Below are positions 47,660-60,793 of a stretch of DNA of 64,000 bases, one piece after another. The first letter of the stretch is position 1. Every line of letters begins with the position of its first letter. Location: contig CP136065.1 of the NCBI GenBank assembly GCA_032622095.1, positions 26,793,141-26,857,140 on the forward strand. Direction: 5' to 3'. The notes below the pieces were generated by a model. That model was given only the letters and a program-made list of their open reading frames with translations, did not search any database and was not told the origin of the DNA. The stretch comes from Siphonodentalium dalli (taxonomy: Eukaryota > Mollusca > Scaphopoda > Gadilida > Siphonodentaliidae). The translations under genes were made by a program, and so were the position numbers.

Positions 47660-47868
47660 AGTAATGCCCAAAGTAATTGACCACTTAACCACAGCAGAAT
47701 TATGGGTAATTTTTCAGGATTTAGTCGGAAATATGGCTTGTTGCCATTAATCGGAAAGCTCGGCGAGAGCTTTCCGATGAATGGCAACAAGCCATATTTC
47801 CGACTAAATCCTGAAAAATTACCCATAATTCTGCTGTGGTTAAGTGGTCAATTACTTGGGGCATTACT
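47660..47868. repeat. ~209-bp near-perfect palindrome
   Basis: Arms of about 102 bp (47660-47761 and 47767-47868) around a 5-base loop GGCGA. For example 'tagtcggaaatatggcttgt' pairs with 'acaagccatatttccgacta'. The arm-to-arm match is the best of any long hairpin here, so it is young or maintained. Confidence 0.9.
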
Positions 47869-47899
47869 TTATTTATTGCATCATAATTTTGTTTAGTCC

Positions 47900-49611
47900 G
47901 TTTGCAAAGTTAGCATATCGTTCAAGGGGTATGGTGGTTGAAGCCAAGCATTTCCATAATAACTTCATAAAAATGCCATGGAAATGCATCAAACTGTCTG
48001 TCAGGGATCCAACTTCAAGTTGATAGCGGGTTAATTAGCTCGCCAGCGCGTATACGTCAGATCAGGGGCTTCGCTAAGTCAAAAATGTCCAGAATTTGGA
48101 CGAACTGTTAAGTTTATCAAGCAAACACAAAGAGCAATGTTGGTTATTTGAAAAAAACAAGGCCGTCGAACGTATGCTAGATATATATTTACAATGATTG
48201 CATAGAGCATTAGATTGAAATGCAACGATACTGCCATACAATGGCAGTTTTCATACATATGTGCTAAATCTTGTCTATCACATGTCTGCTCAATTTTCTG
48301 GTAGCACCGTTTTCCCGAAGTGGAATATATATGGTGATATATATGATACAGGGTTGATAAATTTGAGGTCATTTGAATCTTGAAAATAGTGTGCGAAGGG
48401 TGAGTTTTATTTATGGGTATAGCAACGTTTACTCTGAAGTGGGACCTATAGAGTGGTACAGGTAAAAACAATACATTAGTGTTTTTTTGTAAATATAACC
48501 GGCAACCATGTATAAGAGAGACTCTTTATTGTACATGGGGTTCTGAAAGTCTTTATCTGACCAAACCGTAATGTTGAAGTATTTAATTGGCAATATTTGT
48601 GATGCAGGTGGTCCTAATCTATAATTTTCTAGTTCTAGAGTCGTGTGATTCATGCTGCGATAACATACAACGCAATTACAAAGTTATTCCGAGAGAGAAG
48701 ATAATCCCATTGTCAGTCAAGTGGAATCGTTGTTTAACGTTAATTTGATATATTCTCATCGCCGTTTGCATAAATCCTGGATGTGAAGAAAACAAATTAG
48801 CCAGGATAGAAGGATGACCATCGATGACGGGTGGGCTTGCCATGGACACGTGTCGCTTAATTGACTGGTGCTCCTAGCTACCCACCTTAATTACATTCCA
48901 CCTGAAATAAACACACTGATGCGATGATGACGCGTGTCGCGAATATTCATCGAGGAAATTGTCGCTGTAAGATATGTCATTTTAACGGGTAATATGCAAT
49001 TAAGCGGAACTCTGATCATCACAGGTGGACATCAAGAATCCAATGTCGTGCGCTTTATTACCTTTGTTAAAGGTACTCAATCCGATCAGACGGTCCCCAT
49101 ATCATCAAGATACAACAGGCACAGCATTACTTCAAAATACGCTTTAGTTATCAGAATCGATTTATTGCAACAAAATAATGCTAACCAATGTCAACTATGG
49201 TATCAAATTTCACAAACTTGTTATTTATCAACATTTTGTTCAACAAAATGTGGCCGTATTACCACCTGATTTTAGAGTTATCCATATTCATCCGCCATTC
49301 TTTCCGAGATCGTCCCTTTGACCACGTCTTTCTGTGCCACATATAATTGCACATCTCGAGAAATAACAAAACTTCAAAAATCGGTATCTGATAATTCTGA
49401 GCTTTGATGGGTGGGTTCCTCGAATTGAATCAAATATATTTTACCCCCGAAGCCAAAGAAATAGTCATTTGGGAGCGTTATTTCGGATTATGCATCTTTA
49501 AAGGGACTCAATGCCTCCGAAGTGGGTTCAAGCGAAAAAAAAAATATATGTAAAACAACTATCATCAAGAAGTACATGAAAAATACATTGACTTTGTTCT
49601 TATTTTCATTA
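47900..49611. other. No supported gene
   Basis: A 130-residue minus-strand frame (48079-48471) and a 111-residue plus frame starting with GTG (48934-49269) have no domain or splice support. No repeat recognised. Confidence 0.3.
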
Positions 49612-51286
49612 TTAACCCTTTCAGTGCCAAGTCAGATTTTTGTATCATCCCATATACCCTGTACCAATGCATTCTCTTATATATGCGAGTCGACCATAGG
49701 TCGCCTCGCATATATAAGAGAATGCATTGGCCTAACAATTTTTCATCATTTGTTATTATTTTTTACAATTTTAATAATTTTTTCTTATATTCTTTAACAG
49801 ACTTATTTTGTAGTTTTAGTGCCAGGGAATCTTACGTTTCTCATGGGCATCAAAATTATTACTATGAATACTTGGTGATAGTTTTGAGTTATAACATGCC
49901 CCTAAGGTTTTATCCAGTTTGTTTTTAAATTCACTATAGCATGCTTAAGCATACCCAAAACAAATTGAACCCAAGAACAGAATTAGTTCTTAGTTTCATT
50001 ATTAAAAACTCTCCAAAAATGAGTGTTCGCATGTTAAAACCATTGTTTTGTAAACATTGCTCTTATACGGAGCAATATAAGTCCCCAATTATTCCAATAA
50101 GATAGCAAAATTTAATCTAAACTTGATGGGTAAACATTAGGAAAAGGTGAAAGCATTGAATAATATTTTTCTCAAAATGATATTCAAACTAAAATATTTG
50201 AGCTTACTACAAAATTAGCGATGTTCGTTGAGAATTCACTGTTTTGTTTACATAATAATGGTTTCAACAGACGAAATTTAGTTATTATAGAGCTATCAAT
50301 AATACATATAAGAACAAAGTTTATATATGTCTCCATGTTCTTCTTAGTGGTGAAGTTTTACAGACTTTTATATTTTTTAAACATCTACCCACTCCGCGTG
50401 CCCTGGGGCCCTTTAAAAATGCTCTATCTCTTCCCGGAAACAAATCCAACAACAACGACAAAAATTTGATGAATCTCTTTTTGGTACCACGTTTGCATTA
50501 TTATTTTTAATTAATCCGGTCTTATACATATTTTAGTTGAAAGCGTTTTCAAAAATAGATCTTCAATCTAAAAAGACACAATATCACAACTAAGCCGCGT
50601 TAATGTGTGATGTTCTAGAAATAGCCACGTTTTCTGTCCCAGATCGTGAAAAATCCGGGATAACTATAATATAGATATAATTTTCTTATAGAGATAAAAG
50701 GTCTTGTTGGCTGGTCTCTCGGACTAAAATTACATTATTTTATACACCTGAACCCATACATACATTTAAGGGAAAAAATATACGTCTTCTTTAATCCTTT
50801 CTACACTAAATATAAAAATATATACATTGGAAGAATCTATTATTAACTTAGAGGGGCGTTGTTCATGTTATAAAAAGATGCTAAAGTGTTGCCGTTCGAG
50901 TAAAATCGGCCCTAAAAAAAAAAAAAACAATATTTTTTTTTTAGATTTTTTTGGGTTTAATTTTTTTTGGGTATGCTTAAGCATGCTATAGCGAATTTTA
51001 AAACAAACTGGATAAAACCTTAGGGGCATGTTATAACTCAAAACTATCACCAAGTATTCATAGTAATAATTTTGATGCCCATGAAAAACGTAAGATTCCC
51101 TGGCGCTAAACCTACAAAATAAGTCTGTTAAAGAATATAAGAACAAATTATTAAAATTGTAAAAAATTGTAAAAAAAATAATAACAAATGATGAAAAATT
51201 GTTAGGCCAATGCATTCTCTTATATATGCGAGGCGACCTATGGTCGACTCGCATATATAAGAGAATGCATTGGCACAGGGTATCAG
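49612..51286. mobile_element. Hairpin-capped 1.7-kb inverted repeat, family M
   Basis: The left end is TTAACCCTTTCAGTGCC. A 67-base M-type hairpin sits at each end (49664-49730 and 51207-51273), each followed inward by an arm of about 230 bp ('taacatgcccctaaggtttt' left, its complement right). The ~1-kb centre has no gene. A family-N scrap is at 50795-50870. The right terminus is cut just past 'cattggcacagggtatc'. Frames of 160-162 residues on the minus strand only read through the arm. Confidence 0.75.
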
Positions 51287-51289
51287 GGC

Positions 51290-52198
51290 AGGGAGAGGGG
51301 CATCGAAATCGATAAGAATAATTTTTGTCGCCGATTTCCAGACGACAGACATACAAAAATATAATATAATAGCAGAATTATTCATATTGGCTGCGGACAC
51401 ACGTACCACAGTAGCGATGGCATAGTAGGTGTGACAATTTATTATGGTGGAGTTTGGTGACAATTGGTTGTCATAATTAATATGCCATAGCAAGCCATGT
51501 CGCCCTCTGCAAGTTCGAACAATGAGTCTACCGAGCTCTACCAGCGACGGTCGATCTCTCAAGGATGTATTTACCTGAATGTCTTGTCGGTGTTGATCTT
51601 TACACAACACGCAGTGTTATATTTTGCATGCTAACACACAAGTCCACTTGATAACTTAATGAATAACCCATCTCTGTCAACAGCCATGCTTGTTCTTACT
51701 AATGAAATTATTATAAGTAGATACACATGCATGTATTGAGATCATATTAAAAAAAAGTACCACATGCATGATATATGAATCAATGAGGAATTGCCAACAG
51801 GCCACGGTCAAACACAATTCTGGACGATATATCGTGAAATTATATATAGCGAATACAATTTAGCAAAACGTAATGAGTAGAGATCAACCTTGGTAAAAAG
51901 CAATGGTTAATTGGTCCAGTCGACTCATTGTGCGGAAAATCAGCGGGCGGCATGGCTAGTCAAGGCACATAATTATGACGGACCAATTGTCACCAAACTC
52001 CACCATAATAAATTGTCACACCTACTATGTCCTACTATATCATCGCTACTGTGATACGTGTGTCCGCAGCCATTCATTGGTGGGAAATGTTTAGATATTA
52101 AGTTCAACAAACGACATGTGGTCGTTTGTTGAATTTATAATCTGAATATTTCCTAAGGGAACTACTCGTCAATGAGTATTTAGTATATAAAGGGTTAA
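51290..52198 (-). mobile_element. TTAA element, family N, split by E2 (N5)
   Basis: The left part ('cagacgacagacatac', 'agcagaattattcat', to 51387) and right part ('ttcattggtgggaaatg' to TTAA at 52195-52198) are contiguous in other N copies. Here E2 lies between them. The right part contains the N hairpin 'cgacatgtggtcgtttgttg'. Confidence 0.6.
51388..52072 (-). mobile_element. 685-bp TIR element, family E, nested in N5 (E2)
   Basis: Ends TGGCTGCGGACACACGTACC and TGATACGTGTGTCCGCAGCCA (last 20: GATACGTGTGTCCGCAGCCA). 'attcat' occurs just outside both ends and may be the target duplication. Internal sequence is the reverse complement of E1. Confidence 0.8.
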
Positions 52199-52779
52199 AT
52201 GCACGGGTGGTCTTCGCGGTGGGTATTGCTGTTAAAAATAGTCACATCCGTTAAACCAGCCATAAACAGAAACAATATTAAAATATAGACAGATTTTGTT
52301 CTTATTCCAATCATAAATATCGCGTAATGTTTTGTCAAGTTCGTACGATGTGTTATGTAAACAAAAGTCATAGTATGATACAGTGCAGTGCGTAAAGAGT
52401 GCGAGATAAGCAAAACACTTAACACCCAACCCAACTAAGTTAACTTTGGTTAAAACTGCCACCAGGTTATTTACAACATACCGGTATAGCGCTCGTTAAT
52501 CATCGCCACTCATGATTTCAATGTAAATTGTGTCACCATGAATCACTCTCCTAAAAAATATCGCCGCCACGGTGTGAGTGTTTTGCTAATCGCGCTTTCT
52601 TTACGTACTGCGTGTATATAAACAAAGCTCGGCTAACACAAAGTGTGTTTTGTGGATTATATGGCATTCATACTATCATTATACTATACTATTAGTATAT
52701 TCTTGAGGAAATTTCCATAAGTTTGTAACTGTAAATTATAAACTATAAACCTATAAACGAAGGCCATCCGTGCCTTTAA
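52195..52779 (+). mobile_element. TTAA element, family K (K4)
   Basis: It shares TTAA 52195-52198 with N5 and ends at TTAA 52776-52779. Left end TTAAATGCACGGGTGGTC, right end read inward TTAAAGGCACGGATGGCC. 585 bp with a partial K interior. Confidence 0.7.
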
Positions 52780-53102
52780 ACTTCGGACGTTGAATATAAT
52801 TTCTTCTCGTGCGCACACCACCGTCGCAGTCTGGGCTAAACGTGGAGTAGCCGTTATCGAGTTGTGTTTTAAATCCTCGTGGGGGGGAACAGTGTGTATC
52901 GTTTGACCTGGAAACATCTGATCGATCGGGTTTAGAATATGGTTTGATTACACAGTATTTTATTCCATATTCTGTTTTTTCGCCGAGTTTACTCAACCCT
53001 CGGTTCCTAGTCAGCTTTGCTAATTATCGGTCCTTCGTCCGCACGTGCATAAAACACACCGATTTATCATATATAATTTGCTGTTTGTACAGCAATGCTT
53101 CA

Positions 53103-53371
53103 TTAACCCCTTATTTGCTAAATACGCATTGGTGAGTAATGTCCCTTAGGAAATGTTCAGTTAATAAATAGGCCGTTTGTTGAACTTATTATCTGAACAA
53201 TTCCCACCAATGAAAATGAATCCTTCTGCAATTGTATTATCTTTTCGTCTGCGGATCTGTCGTCTCCTAACATTTCCTGAACATCTACCCAAATTAATAT
53301 AACAGACTATTCAATTAGATTTACTTTTTATCACATAATTGGCGTATCCATTCGGTAAAGAAAGGGTCTAT
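53103..53371 (+). mobile_element. TTAA element, family N (N3)
   Basis: Left TTAA at 53103-53106 followed by 'ccccttatttgctaaatac'; central hairpin 'ggaaatgttcagttaataaa' / 'ttattatctgaacaattcc'. The right end is 'gtaaagaaagggtctat', where the TTAA has mutated. Confidence 0.65.
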
Positions 53372-53964
53372 TCAACATTTAATTCCAGTAGATTATAATT
53401 CGTGAATTTTCAAAAAATCTCAATTTCAAACTATCAATTTTAAGGAAAAAAGCATATGCTATAGCAATATAACAATAACTCTGTACCCTAACAATATGAG
53501 AGATTTGTTCGAATTATGAACAAAAAGTCGGGGGGGGGGTAAATATAAAAAATCAACCATTTGTTCATGCAGGTCGATATATAGACAGTTTGACATGAAA
53601 TATTTCCAAAAAACACACTGCATTATTTAGACTATGCACCCAACCAGGGTATGCGCTCAGTTTACAATCTGAAATCATCACTGTCTGCGAGATAATAAAT
53701 AAAACATTTTTCATTGCATATTTTATTTATTTTTTATTATTTTATTTTTTTTGGCAGCCATTTGCAGAACTATTTTTTTTTTTAGGAAAAATTACCAAAA
53801 AACTACATAATGTCTAAAAGATGAATCAGATCAGTAATGAGTATTTATGTCTGCCAGATTATTGAAAACGTGGTTGGATAATATTTGTGTTGTTTTTATG
53901 TTGTTTTGGTCCTCTACTCTACCAAAACATACCATATATCTTACTGCGAATCTCTTTAGCTTTG

Positions 53965-54600
53965 ATGCAGATACATTTTATTTATGCATGTTCCCGTTCA
54001 TATTCAGGAACAATATAGTTTTCTACGACGAAATGCCTACAAAAACTTACTGTGCAAACTTGCGAGTTTATGAACGTTCCATTTAACCCTTTACCCAACA
54101 GAACGGCCCTGTGCCAATGCATTCTCTTATATATGCGAGTCGACCATAGGTCGCCTCGCATATATAAGAGAATGCATTGGCTTAACAAATTAAAAATTAT
54201 AAAATTGTTAAAGAATGTAAGAAAAAATGGTAAAAATTGTTAAAAAAAGATTTTTTTTTAGGCCAATGCATTCTCTTATATATGCGAGGCGACCTATGGT
54301 CGACTCGCATATATAAGAGAATACATTGGCACAGGGTATAACTGTAACTATCACAATGTGGTCAAGGAGCCGGTTCCAATGATATCCATATTTGTATGGT
54401 TCTATTGAGACAGACCGAAGATATTTTAGGCTGTTGAAGCTTTATTTGGCCGGTTTTGGCCGGTTTGTTGGGTAAAGGGTTAAAAGGGTACGTTCATACA
54501 CTGGCAAGTTTGCACGGTATGGTTTGCAGGCATTTCGTCGTAGAAAACGATATGGTGCCAGAATATGGACGGAAACAAGCATATAAAATGCATCTGTACC
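53965..54600. repeat. Imperfect palindrome hosting M4
   Basis: The left flank of M4 (about 53965-54080, with 'ttttctacgacgaaatgcct') is the inverted counterpart of the right flank (54485-54600, with 'aggcatttcgtcgtagaaaa'). M4 therefore occupies the loop or centre of an older foldback sequence. Confidence 0.75.
54083..54483 (+). mobile_element. TTAA element, family M, complete copy (M4)
   Basis: TTAA at 54083-54086 and 54480-54483; 401 bp, the same length as M3 and almost identical to it. Hairpins at 54114-54180 and 54263-54329. The right end read inward is TTAACCCTTTACCCAACA, matching the left end. Confidence 0.85.
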
Positions 54601-54984
54601 ACACCTAACTACATGCGAAGTAAAATCCCTGTAGTTCCACATACAGCGATGCTACCGGAATTTGACCGTAATTAGCATGCAATTATCTTTAAAAATTATT
54701 TATAAAATACGCATAATATCTCACGGTATACTACACACATTTCTTTTTAAATAGTTTTATTAAGAATAGAGAACAGAGAATAACACAGGAAGAAGAGACA
54801 AAATGCATGCACGCACTCATTCTCTCAATCCAGGGCATGGAAGAGCGTAACTCTTTCATGCCCTGGCCTACTTTCTTACTTGTGACATGAAATTATAAAA
54901 TAGTTAAAGGCACATTATGTGTTCAGAAATATTTTACAGACACCTTTCAACTTAAAAGCAAAATGAAGCAGTGATACTAGACAT

Positions 54985-55683
54985 TGGCTGCGGACACACG
55001 TACGACAGTAGCGATGGCATAGTAGGTGTGACAATTATATATGGTGGAGTTTGGTGACAATTAGTTGTCATAATTAATATGCCATAGCTAGCCATGTCGC
55101 CCGCTGCATATTCGCACAACGAGTCCTCCAAAGTTCGTTATAATCATCATTTTTCTTGTTTTTGGTCCTTGTATAGTTCGCTTTGTTTATTCCAGATACT
55201 TTCTCGCAGCTGCATTTCCTCCAACAGTCCCGACATATAGCTTCATTGGCCCGCATGATACTATTAGCAGAATTATGCGGAGAACTAAACGTCGCAAAAT
55301 AAAAACCGCAATTGGGGAGCTGTCTCAATACGCATGAAATTAATATAAGTGGATAAACATGAATTGAGATCATATCAACAAAACGTACTGCATGCATGAT
55401 ATGTGAGTGAATGAGGGATTGCCACGGTCAAACACAATTCTGGACGTTCGATGGTGCAATTATATATATCGTAGAGAATACAATGTAGCAAAACGTAATG
55501 AGTAGATATCAACCTTGCATGGTGAAACGCAATGGGTTAATTGGTCGAGTCGACTCATTGTGCGGAAACTCAGCGCGCAACATGGCAAGCTATGGCACAG
55601 AAATATGGCGACCAATTGTCACCAAACTGCACCATAATAAATTGTCACACCTACAATGCCATCACTACTGTGGTACGTGTGTT
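54985..55683 (-). mobile_element. TIR element, family E, internally altered (E3)
   Basis: The left end TGGCTGCGGACACACGTACG is intact. The right end stops at 'gtggtacgtgtg' and has lost the last bases. About 200 bp near 55130-55330 differ from E1 and E2, as if replaced or inserted. Confidence 0.7.
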
Positions 55684-55859
55684 ACCTTGACATATTATTG
55701 TCCGAATATGGGCTTTCCTTTGCAACAACAATGTTGATAAAGAATAATAAATTAATATTTTGTCATCAGAAGAACTTTAAATTTCGCTCGTTAGACAGCT
55801 AAAGTGGTCGATGGTGTGTAATATTTAAGGTTTGCGGAATCAGAGTTGCAAACACTAAA

Positions 55860-56342
55860 TTGCTAAATTGTATTCACGACGATATATATAATTGCACGAT
55901 AGATCGTCCAGAATTGTGTTTGACCGTGGCCTGGTGGCAGTTCCTCGTTGACTCACATATCATTATTGTTGTACGTTTTTGTATATGATCTCAAAGCATG
56001 CATGTTTATCTACTTATATTGATTTCATTAGTAAGAACAATCATGGCTGTTGAGATGGGTTATTCATTAAGTTATCAAGTGGACTTGTGTGTTAGCATGC
56101 AAAATATAACACTGCGTGTTTAGTAAATATCAACAGCGACAAGACATTCAGGTAGATACATCCTTGAGAGATCGACCGTCGCTGGTAGAGCTTGGTAGAC
56201 TCATTATGCGAATTTGCAGACGGCGACATGGCTTGCTATGACATATTAAATATGACAACCAATTGTCACCAAACTCCACCATAATAAATTTTCACACCTA
56301 CTATGCCATCGCTACTGCATGTGGTACGTGTGTCCGCAGCCA
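55860..56342 (+). mobile_element. TIR element, family E, right part only (E4)
   Basis: Matches E1 from 'ctaaattgtattc' to the right end GGTACGTGTGTCCGCAGCCA, without a left terminal repeat. It lies close to E3, so the two may be products of one rearranged pair. Confidence 0.7.
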
Positions 56343-58097
56343 ATGAAAGTCAGAAATCGTCGAAACAGGAGATAAAATTTAATTTCATGGGTCGGTCGTT
56401 GATCTAAGTCTAAATATCACACGTGTGTATATGGGGGTATATATATTGTGCGTGTTACGTCTTTAAACTGAAAACTATAATCATACATTTCATTTCAGTT
56501 TCATATTACCCAGTCTCCATTCTCCATATAACAGCAAGGGCGCGTACACCGTGAAGATCAAAATTGTTTAGAGATTTATGCGATAAAGGTAGCATATTTC
56601 ATTTGATATTCAGGAATTATACTTTAAAGAACAGATTGCGAACCAGGTTAAAATTAACAAGAACTTTTAAGATGTTTTATGGACTGACAAACATACGTAA
56701 GAATTTGGCTAAATATTTCTGCATTCTATATCAATAACAAAGATTGGCCCATATCCCTAACGGTGTTGTATCCCGACCCACCCCTGCTGACTGGGACGCC
56801 GTGACTTAGGAATATTAAAACTATACCATTATATTAATAAACATATTATTATGAGGATAACAACAGATAGGTTTGGTGAAGTCGGTACCACTTTTGGTAC
56901 ATCTATTTCCATTTCTAACTTGTAAAACACCATTTTTGGAACTTTAAACAACAATATTTGCTTCATTGTACAAGGGCGATGATTTTATAAAACCGTTTGG
57001 ATGGAATCCGCGACAAAAAATTCATCGAATTTGGTGCTCATTCTCCTTTTTAAAAGGATTGGGTTTTTTTTCAGCCCCATCCATAACGCCATCTAGATCA
57101 TATTATTAGGCATATATCAAATATATTGGAGCTTTAATTTAGTGATTGTGAAAAAATGTCTCTATAGGTAATGTCTCTGTGTATATAGTTGATTATATGT
57201 ATTTTTTTTGTATATGTGTATATTATGTGCTTGGTGAGAAAGCATATGAACACATTTTTAAAATCCGACAAGCCGAACTAAAGTTAAATTATAAAATATG
57301 TACGTGTATACATACGTCACGTCACACCACAAAGAGCGCATACGTTCCAATTGAGTGAAAGGTTCATCGCCAAATATGCAACGACCAATGCATTGATACA
57401 CCAATATATTAATTGTTATAATCAAACACCCATTGCCAACAAAATGACAAAGCGCCTTGACGATTGACATGTTATTATGTTGACGCGGCAAATACACTGA
57501 CTGTTGTTTTCTCGGTTCTCTTATACGACAATAGAATAGTTTTCGGCTGACATGTATCTTTTCTTTGTAATTTGTTCTAAGTTCTATCGAAATAGAGGTT
57601 TGCAATTCACTGACAGACGCCAATATACGGCGGTTGAACACTGAATGATTTACAAACAATTTCGAAAGTCATTCACCACCGATTATGGAGACTAATTAAT
57701 CATAATGCCTTCAAGGTTTCATGGAAGCACCACCTCGGGATTCCGTTAAAACAACTAATCCTTCAAATCATTACAACAACTGCGGCTAATCACTGAAAGT
57801 TTCTCATTCACCACACCAGAAACCCTCTAAATGTGGACCAAAAATCTACTAATCGGATAAAATACACTCCGGATACTTCACAATAAGACCTTTAGTCTAC
57901 ATTCCAATGTATATGGCAACAATGAGATATCCGTGAAGATACATCGGCGAATACATACATCCTGCAAAAGTCTAACCGGTACGGAAATTACCAGTACCTT
58001 TTTAATCACATTATTATAAATAGAACCTCCATGTCTCCACTGACATCCCCATAACACGATCACAGAAAACACCATATATGGCCTAATAAGTTTGGTA
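56343..58097. other. No supported gene
   Basis: A 133-residue minus-strand frame (57258-57659) lacks domains and splice support. No repeat family recognised. Confidence 0.3.
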
Positions 58098-58961
58098 GAA
58101 AGCTTTTCACTGCATGCTTGAGGCTTGATTCGACTGTGCCTGAAAGTAATGTTTCGCAATGTTTATACATTGCATGTATTGTGACTAGATGTATATTGAT
58201 ATGAAATACTAGATATGTTATGACACTGTCAAAGTACATATCTGGATGTGGTCATGCATGTGCCTGGGTGTTTACTATTGAAGCCATTTGCGATATTTAG
58301 ATTTTTCAAATCACCTGTCAGCTTTAAAATTAAAGAGTTGCTTATTTTTAGTTAGCTTTGTTTGTTTAGAATTCTTTGTTGATTTTGGAACGAGTCACAT
58401 TTGTTTGAACCTATTGTTCTATAGCCTCGAGTGATATATATATAAGCCCAGATTTGTGTCATAATTGTGAGCATTACACTGGTGTTCTATTATGAATTAA
58501 TGCATGTTCATTACGATATGAACAGTTCTATCTCTGGAGTTGCAGCACATTTCGGGCTGACATCATGTAATAGTTTTGGATGATAAAGTAGTTTCCGACA
58601 TTTTAAATTTTCTGTCGGCGTTACCATTTAGGAGATCGCACTGGCTTTTTTCGACTGGATTTTCGATAGAAGATTTGATGGTTTATTCCACACCCATTGA
58701 CGTGAGGTACATGTATTCAACGGAATCCCAGCCATTGAATACATAGTAGTGTATACCTCTAGTGGAATACAAGCCGGAACTATTCTTGTTGACGTTATCG
58801 CCAAGAAAGATGACGTACATTACGTCGATCATCCGCTTCCGGTGATCCCCCCATAATTACTGTCTATTTGTCAGACTTAAATCACAATAAAGGTGGCTAT
58901 AGTAACAATGGATATGACATTCATGGATTGAAATTATATGACTGAAAGGTGTAGAATAAAT

Positions 58962-59123
58962 ACAGAACACAACTTGCATCATAATCTCGAATCTTTTATC
59001 GAACTCGTTGCGGACTGCGCAAAGTTATATTTCGCTCGAGCTACGCTCTCGCGAAATATATCCTTGCGCCATCCGCACTTCATTCAATAAAAGATTCTCG
59101 ATTAAGATTCGCGTTGTGTTCTG
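58962..59123. repeat. 162-bp long hairpin (apical-motif type)
   Basis: Arms of about 73 bp from 'cagaacacaactt' to its partner 'gttgtgttctg'. The apex on the minus strand reads CGAGAGCGTAGCTCGAG, with a GC-GTA-GC turn. Confidence 0.85.
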
Positions 59124-59584
59124 TCTATGTCCTCATTCATTATTGCAGGCTACTTTGAAGCTTCAGCCTTAGCGTGCTATTTTGGTAAAATTTCCAAATA
59201 AACCTCCGAATTTTCCTGAGTATGCTCAAAGTGTAAATAATGCAGTAGCATTCTGTCTTTGTAGTATATTCAGTTATTGGTGAGGACTGTACATATGGCA
59301 TTTTAGATAGTATGTGCCTATCAGTTATCGGTATTATATGTCTTATTTTGTAACCATGTAGGTCAATTCGATAGTATACGCATGACATTCCTTGATGTGG
59401 CCATATGCATGGTTGACTGGCGTTCTATGGTTGAAGCCAGTAAAGTGATTGTGATTTTATACTCGATCCCTCAGTTTTCTTCAGGGGTTTTGTCGACGCA
59501 AGTGCAGTATGATTACACATCGCCTGGAGTATTATGCATATCAACTTGCTATTTGTCGGTTTTATAGCTACTTTGTGCTCTATT

Positions 59585-59995
59585 GTAACAAACCATGCCA
59601 ATGGATATATATTAATAGTCTATAAACATGACATATGTGTTGCACACAGGGGCCCACTGGTATCTATCACGAGTTTAATCCACACATTTTTGGGAAATTC
59701 CGATTGGTATCATGCTCTTGTGTAACAATCCATGCCAATGGCTATATATTACATGTTTCTAAACAAGACATGTATGTTAAACGCAGGGGCCTACTGATAT
59801 CAATCACCAGTTTAACCCATACATTGGGGAAATTCAGATTGGTACTATGCTCTTTTGTAACAATCCTTGCCAACGGATATTACATGTTTTAAAACAAGAA
59901 ATGTATGTAAACACGCAGGAGCCCACAGATATCCATCACGAGTTCAACCGATACAATTGGGAAATTCCGATGGGTACCGTGCTCTATCACGCTAA
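59585..59995 (+). repeat. ~136-bp tandem repeat, three units
   Basis: Units start at 59585, 59722 and 59857 with 'gtaacaatccatgccaatgg'-like openings, followed by 'caggggcccac' and 'ttgggaaattccgat'. Frames of 63-85 residues across it are shadows. Confidence 0.85.
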
Positions 59996-60291
59996 CATGG
60001 AATGACTAATTAACTTCAAAATCCAGACATGCATAATGACATTCTAAAATTAATGTCAAGCAAGGGTCTGAGCACTTTAATCCATGGTTCAATTTCAAAA
60101 GCTATAGGCTGAATCCTCAAAACCAGACACACGAATTAGCACACTATGATACTGGTTTCCAAATGTGGAAAATAAAACAAATAGACCAATCTAGCATACC
60201 AACTATCGAAAATCCAGTCGAAAAAAGCAAGTGCGATCTCCTAAATTGTAACGCCGAGAGAAATTTTAAAATGTCGGGAACCACTGTATCA

Positions 60292-60793
60292 TTAAAGGCA
60301 CGTGCGGCCTTAATTGTAGAAAATATTCATATTTGTTCCAAACACCGTAAACAGAAAAACAGTAACACGCATACAGTTCCGTTCATATATACCTTGACCA
60401 TCGCGTAAACAGCATGTTATCATAAAGACCTACTATATTTTACCTAAGCAATAGCCTGATTGTGTTACAGAAGACAGCACAATGCTACTGCCTAATCACA
60501 CACAAATGGCATAAACGCTCTTTATTAGTTCCATATCAGGTATTCACCAACAAAGAACGCTCTTTATGTTTACCATCATAATATAAACAAACACCAGAAA
60601 AGTAACTTTTTACGCTTTTGTTTACATAACAATGGTCAAACATATGACCATAACATACTGTTTATGCGATATTTCTTATTTGTATACGGACAAAGTCTAT
60701 CTACATTTTGATGTTCTTTCTGTTTGTGGCGGTTTTTGACGGGTGGAGATATTTTCACAGGATACCCACCGCCAAGGCCAACCGTGTCTTTAA
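60292..60793 (-). mobile_element. TTAA element, family K, in the right arm (K3)
   Basis: TTAA at 60292-60295 and 60790-60793; 502 bp. Left end TTAAAGGCACGTGCGGCC, right end read inward TTAAAGACACGGTTGGCC. The flanks 'ccactgtatca' and 'acatccaaactattacatg' are contiguous in the left arm near 58583. Confidence 0.75.

Noticed and set aside
50868-51610. 160- and 162-residue minus-strand ORFs
   Set aside because: They read through the arm and hairpin of an inverted repeat and through E2; similar peptides appear at 49683-49928 and 61094-61276 because the DNA repeats.
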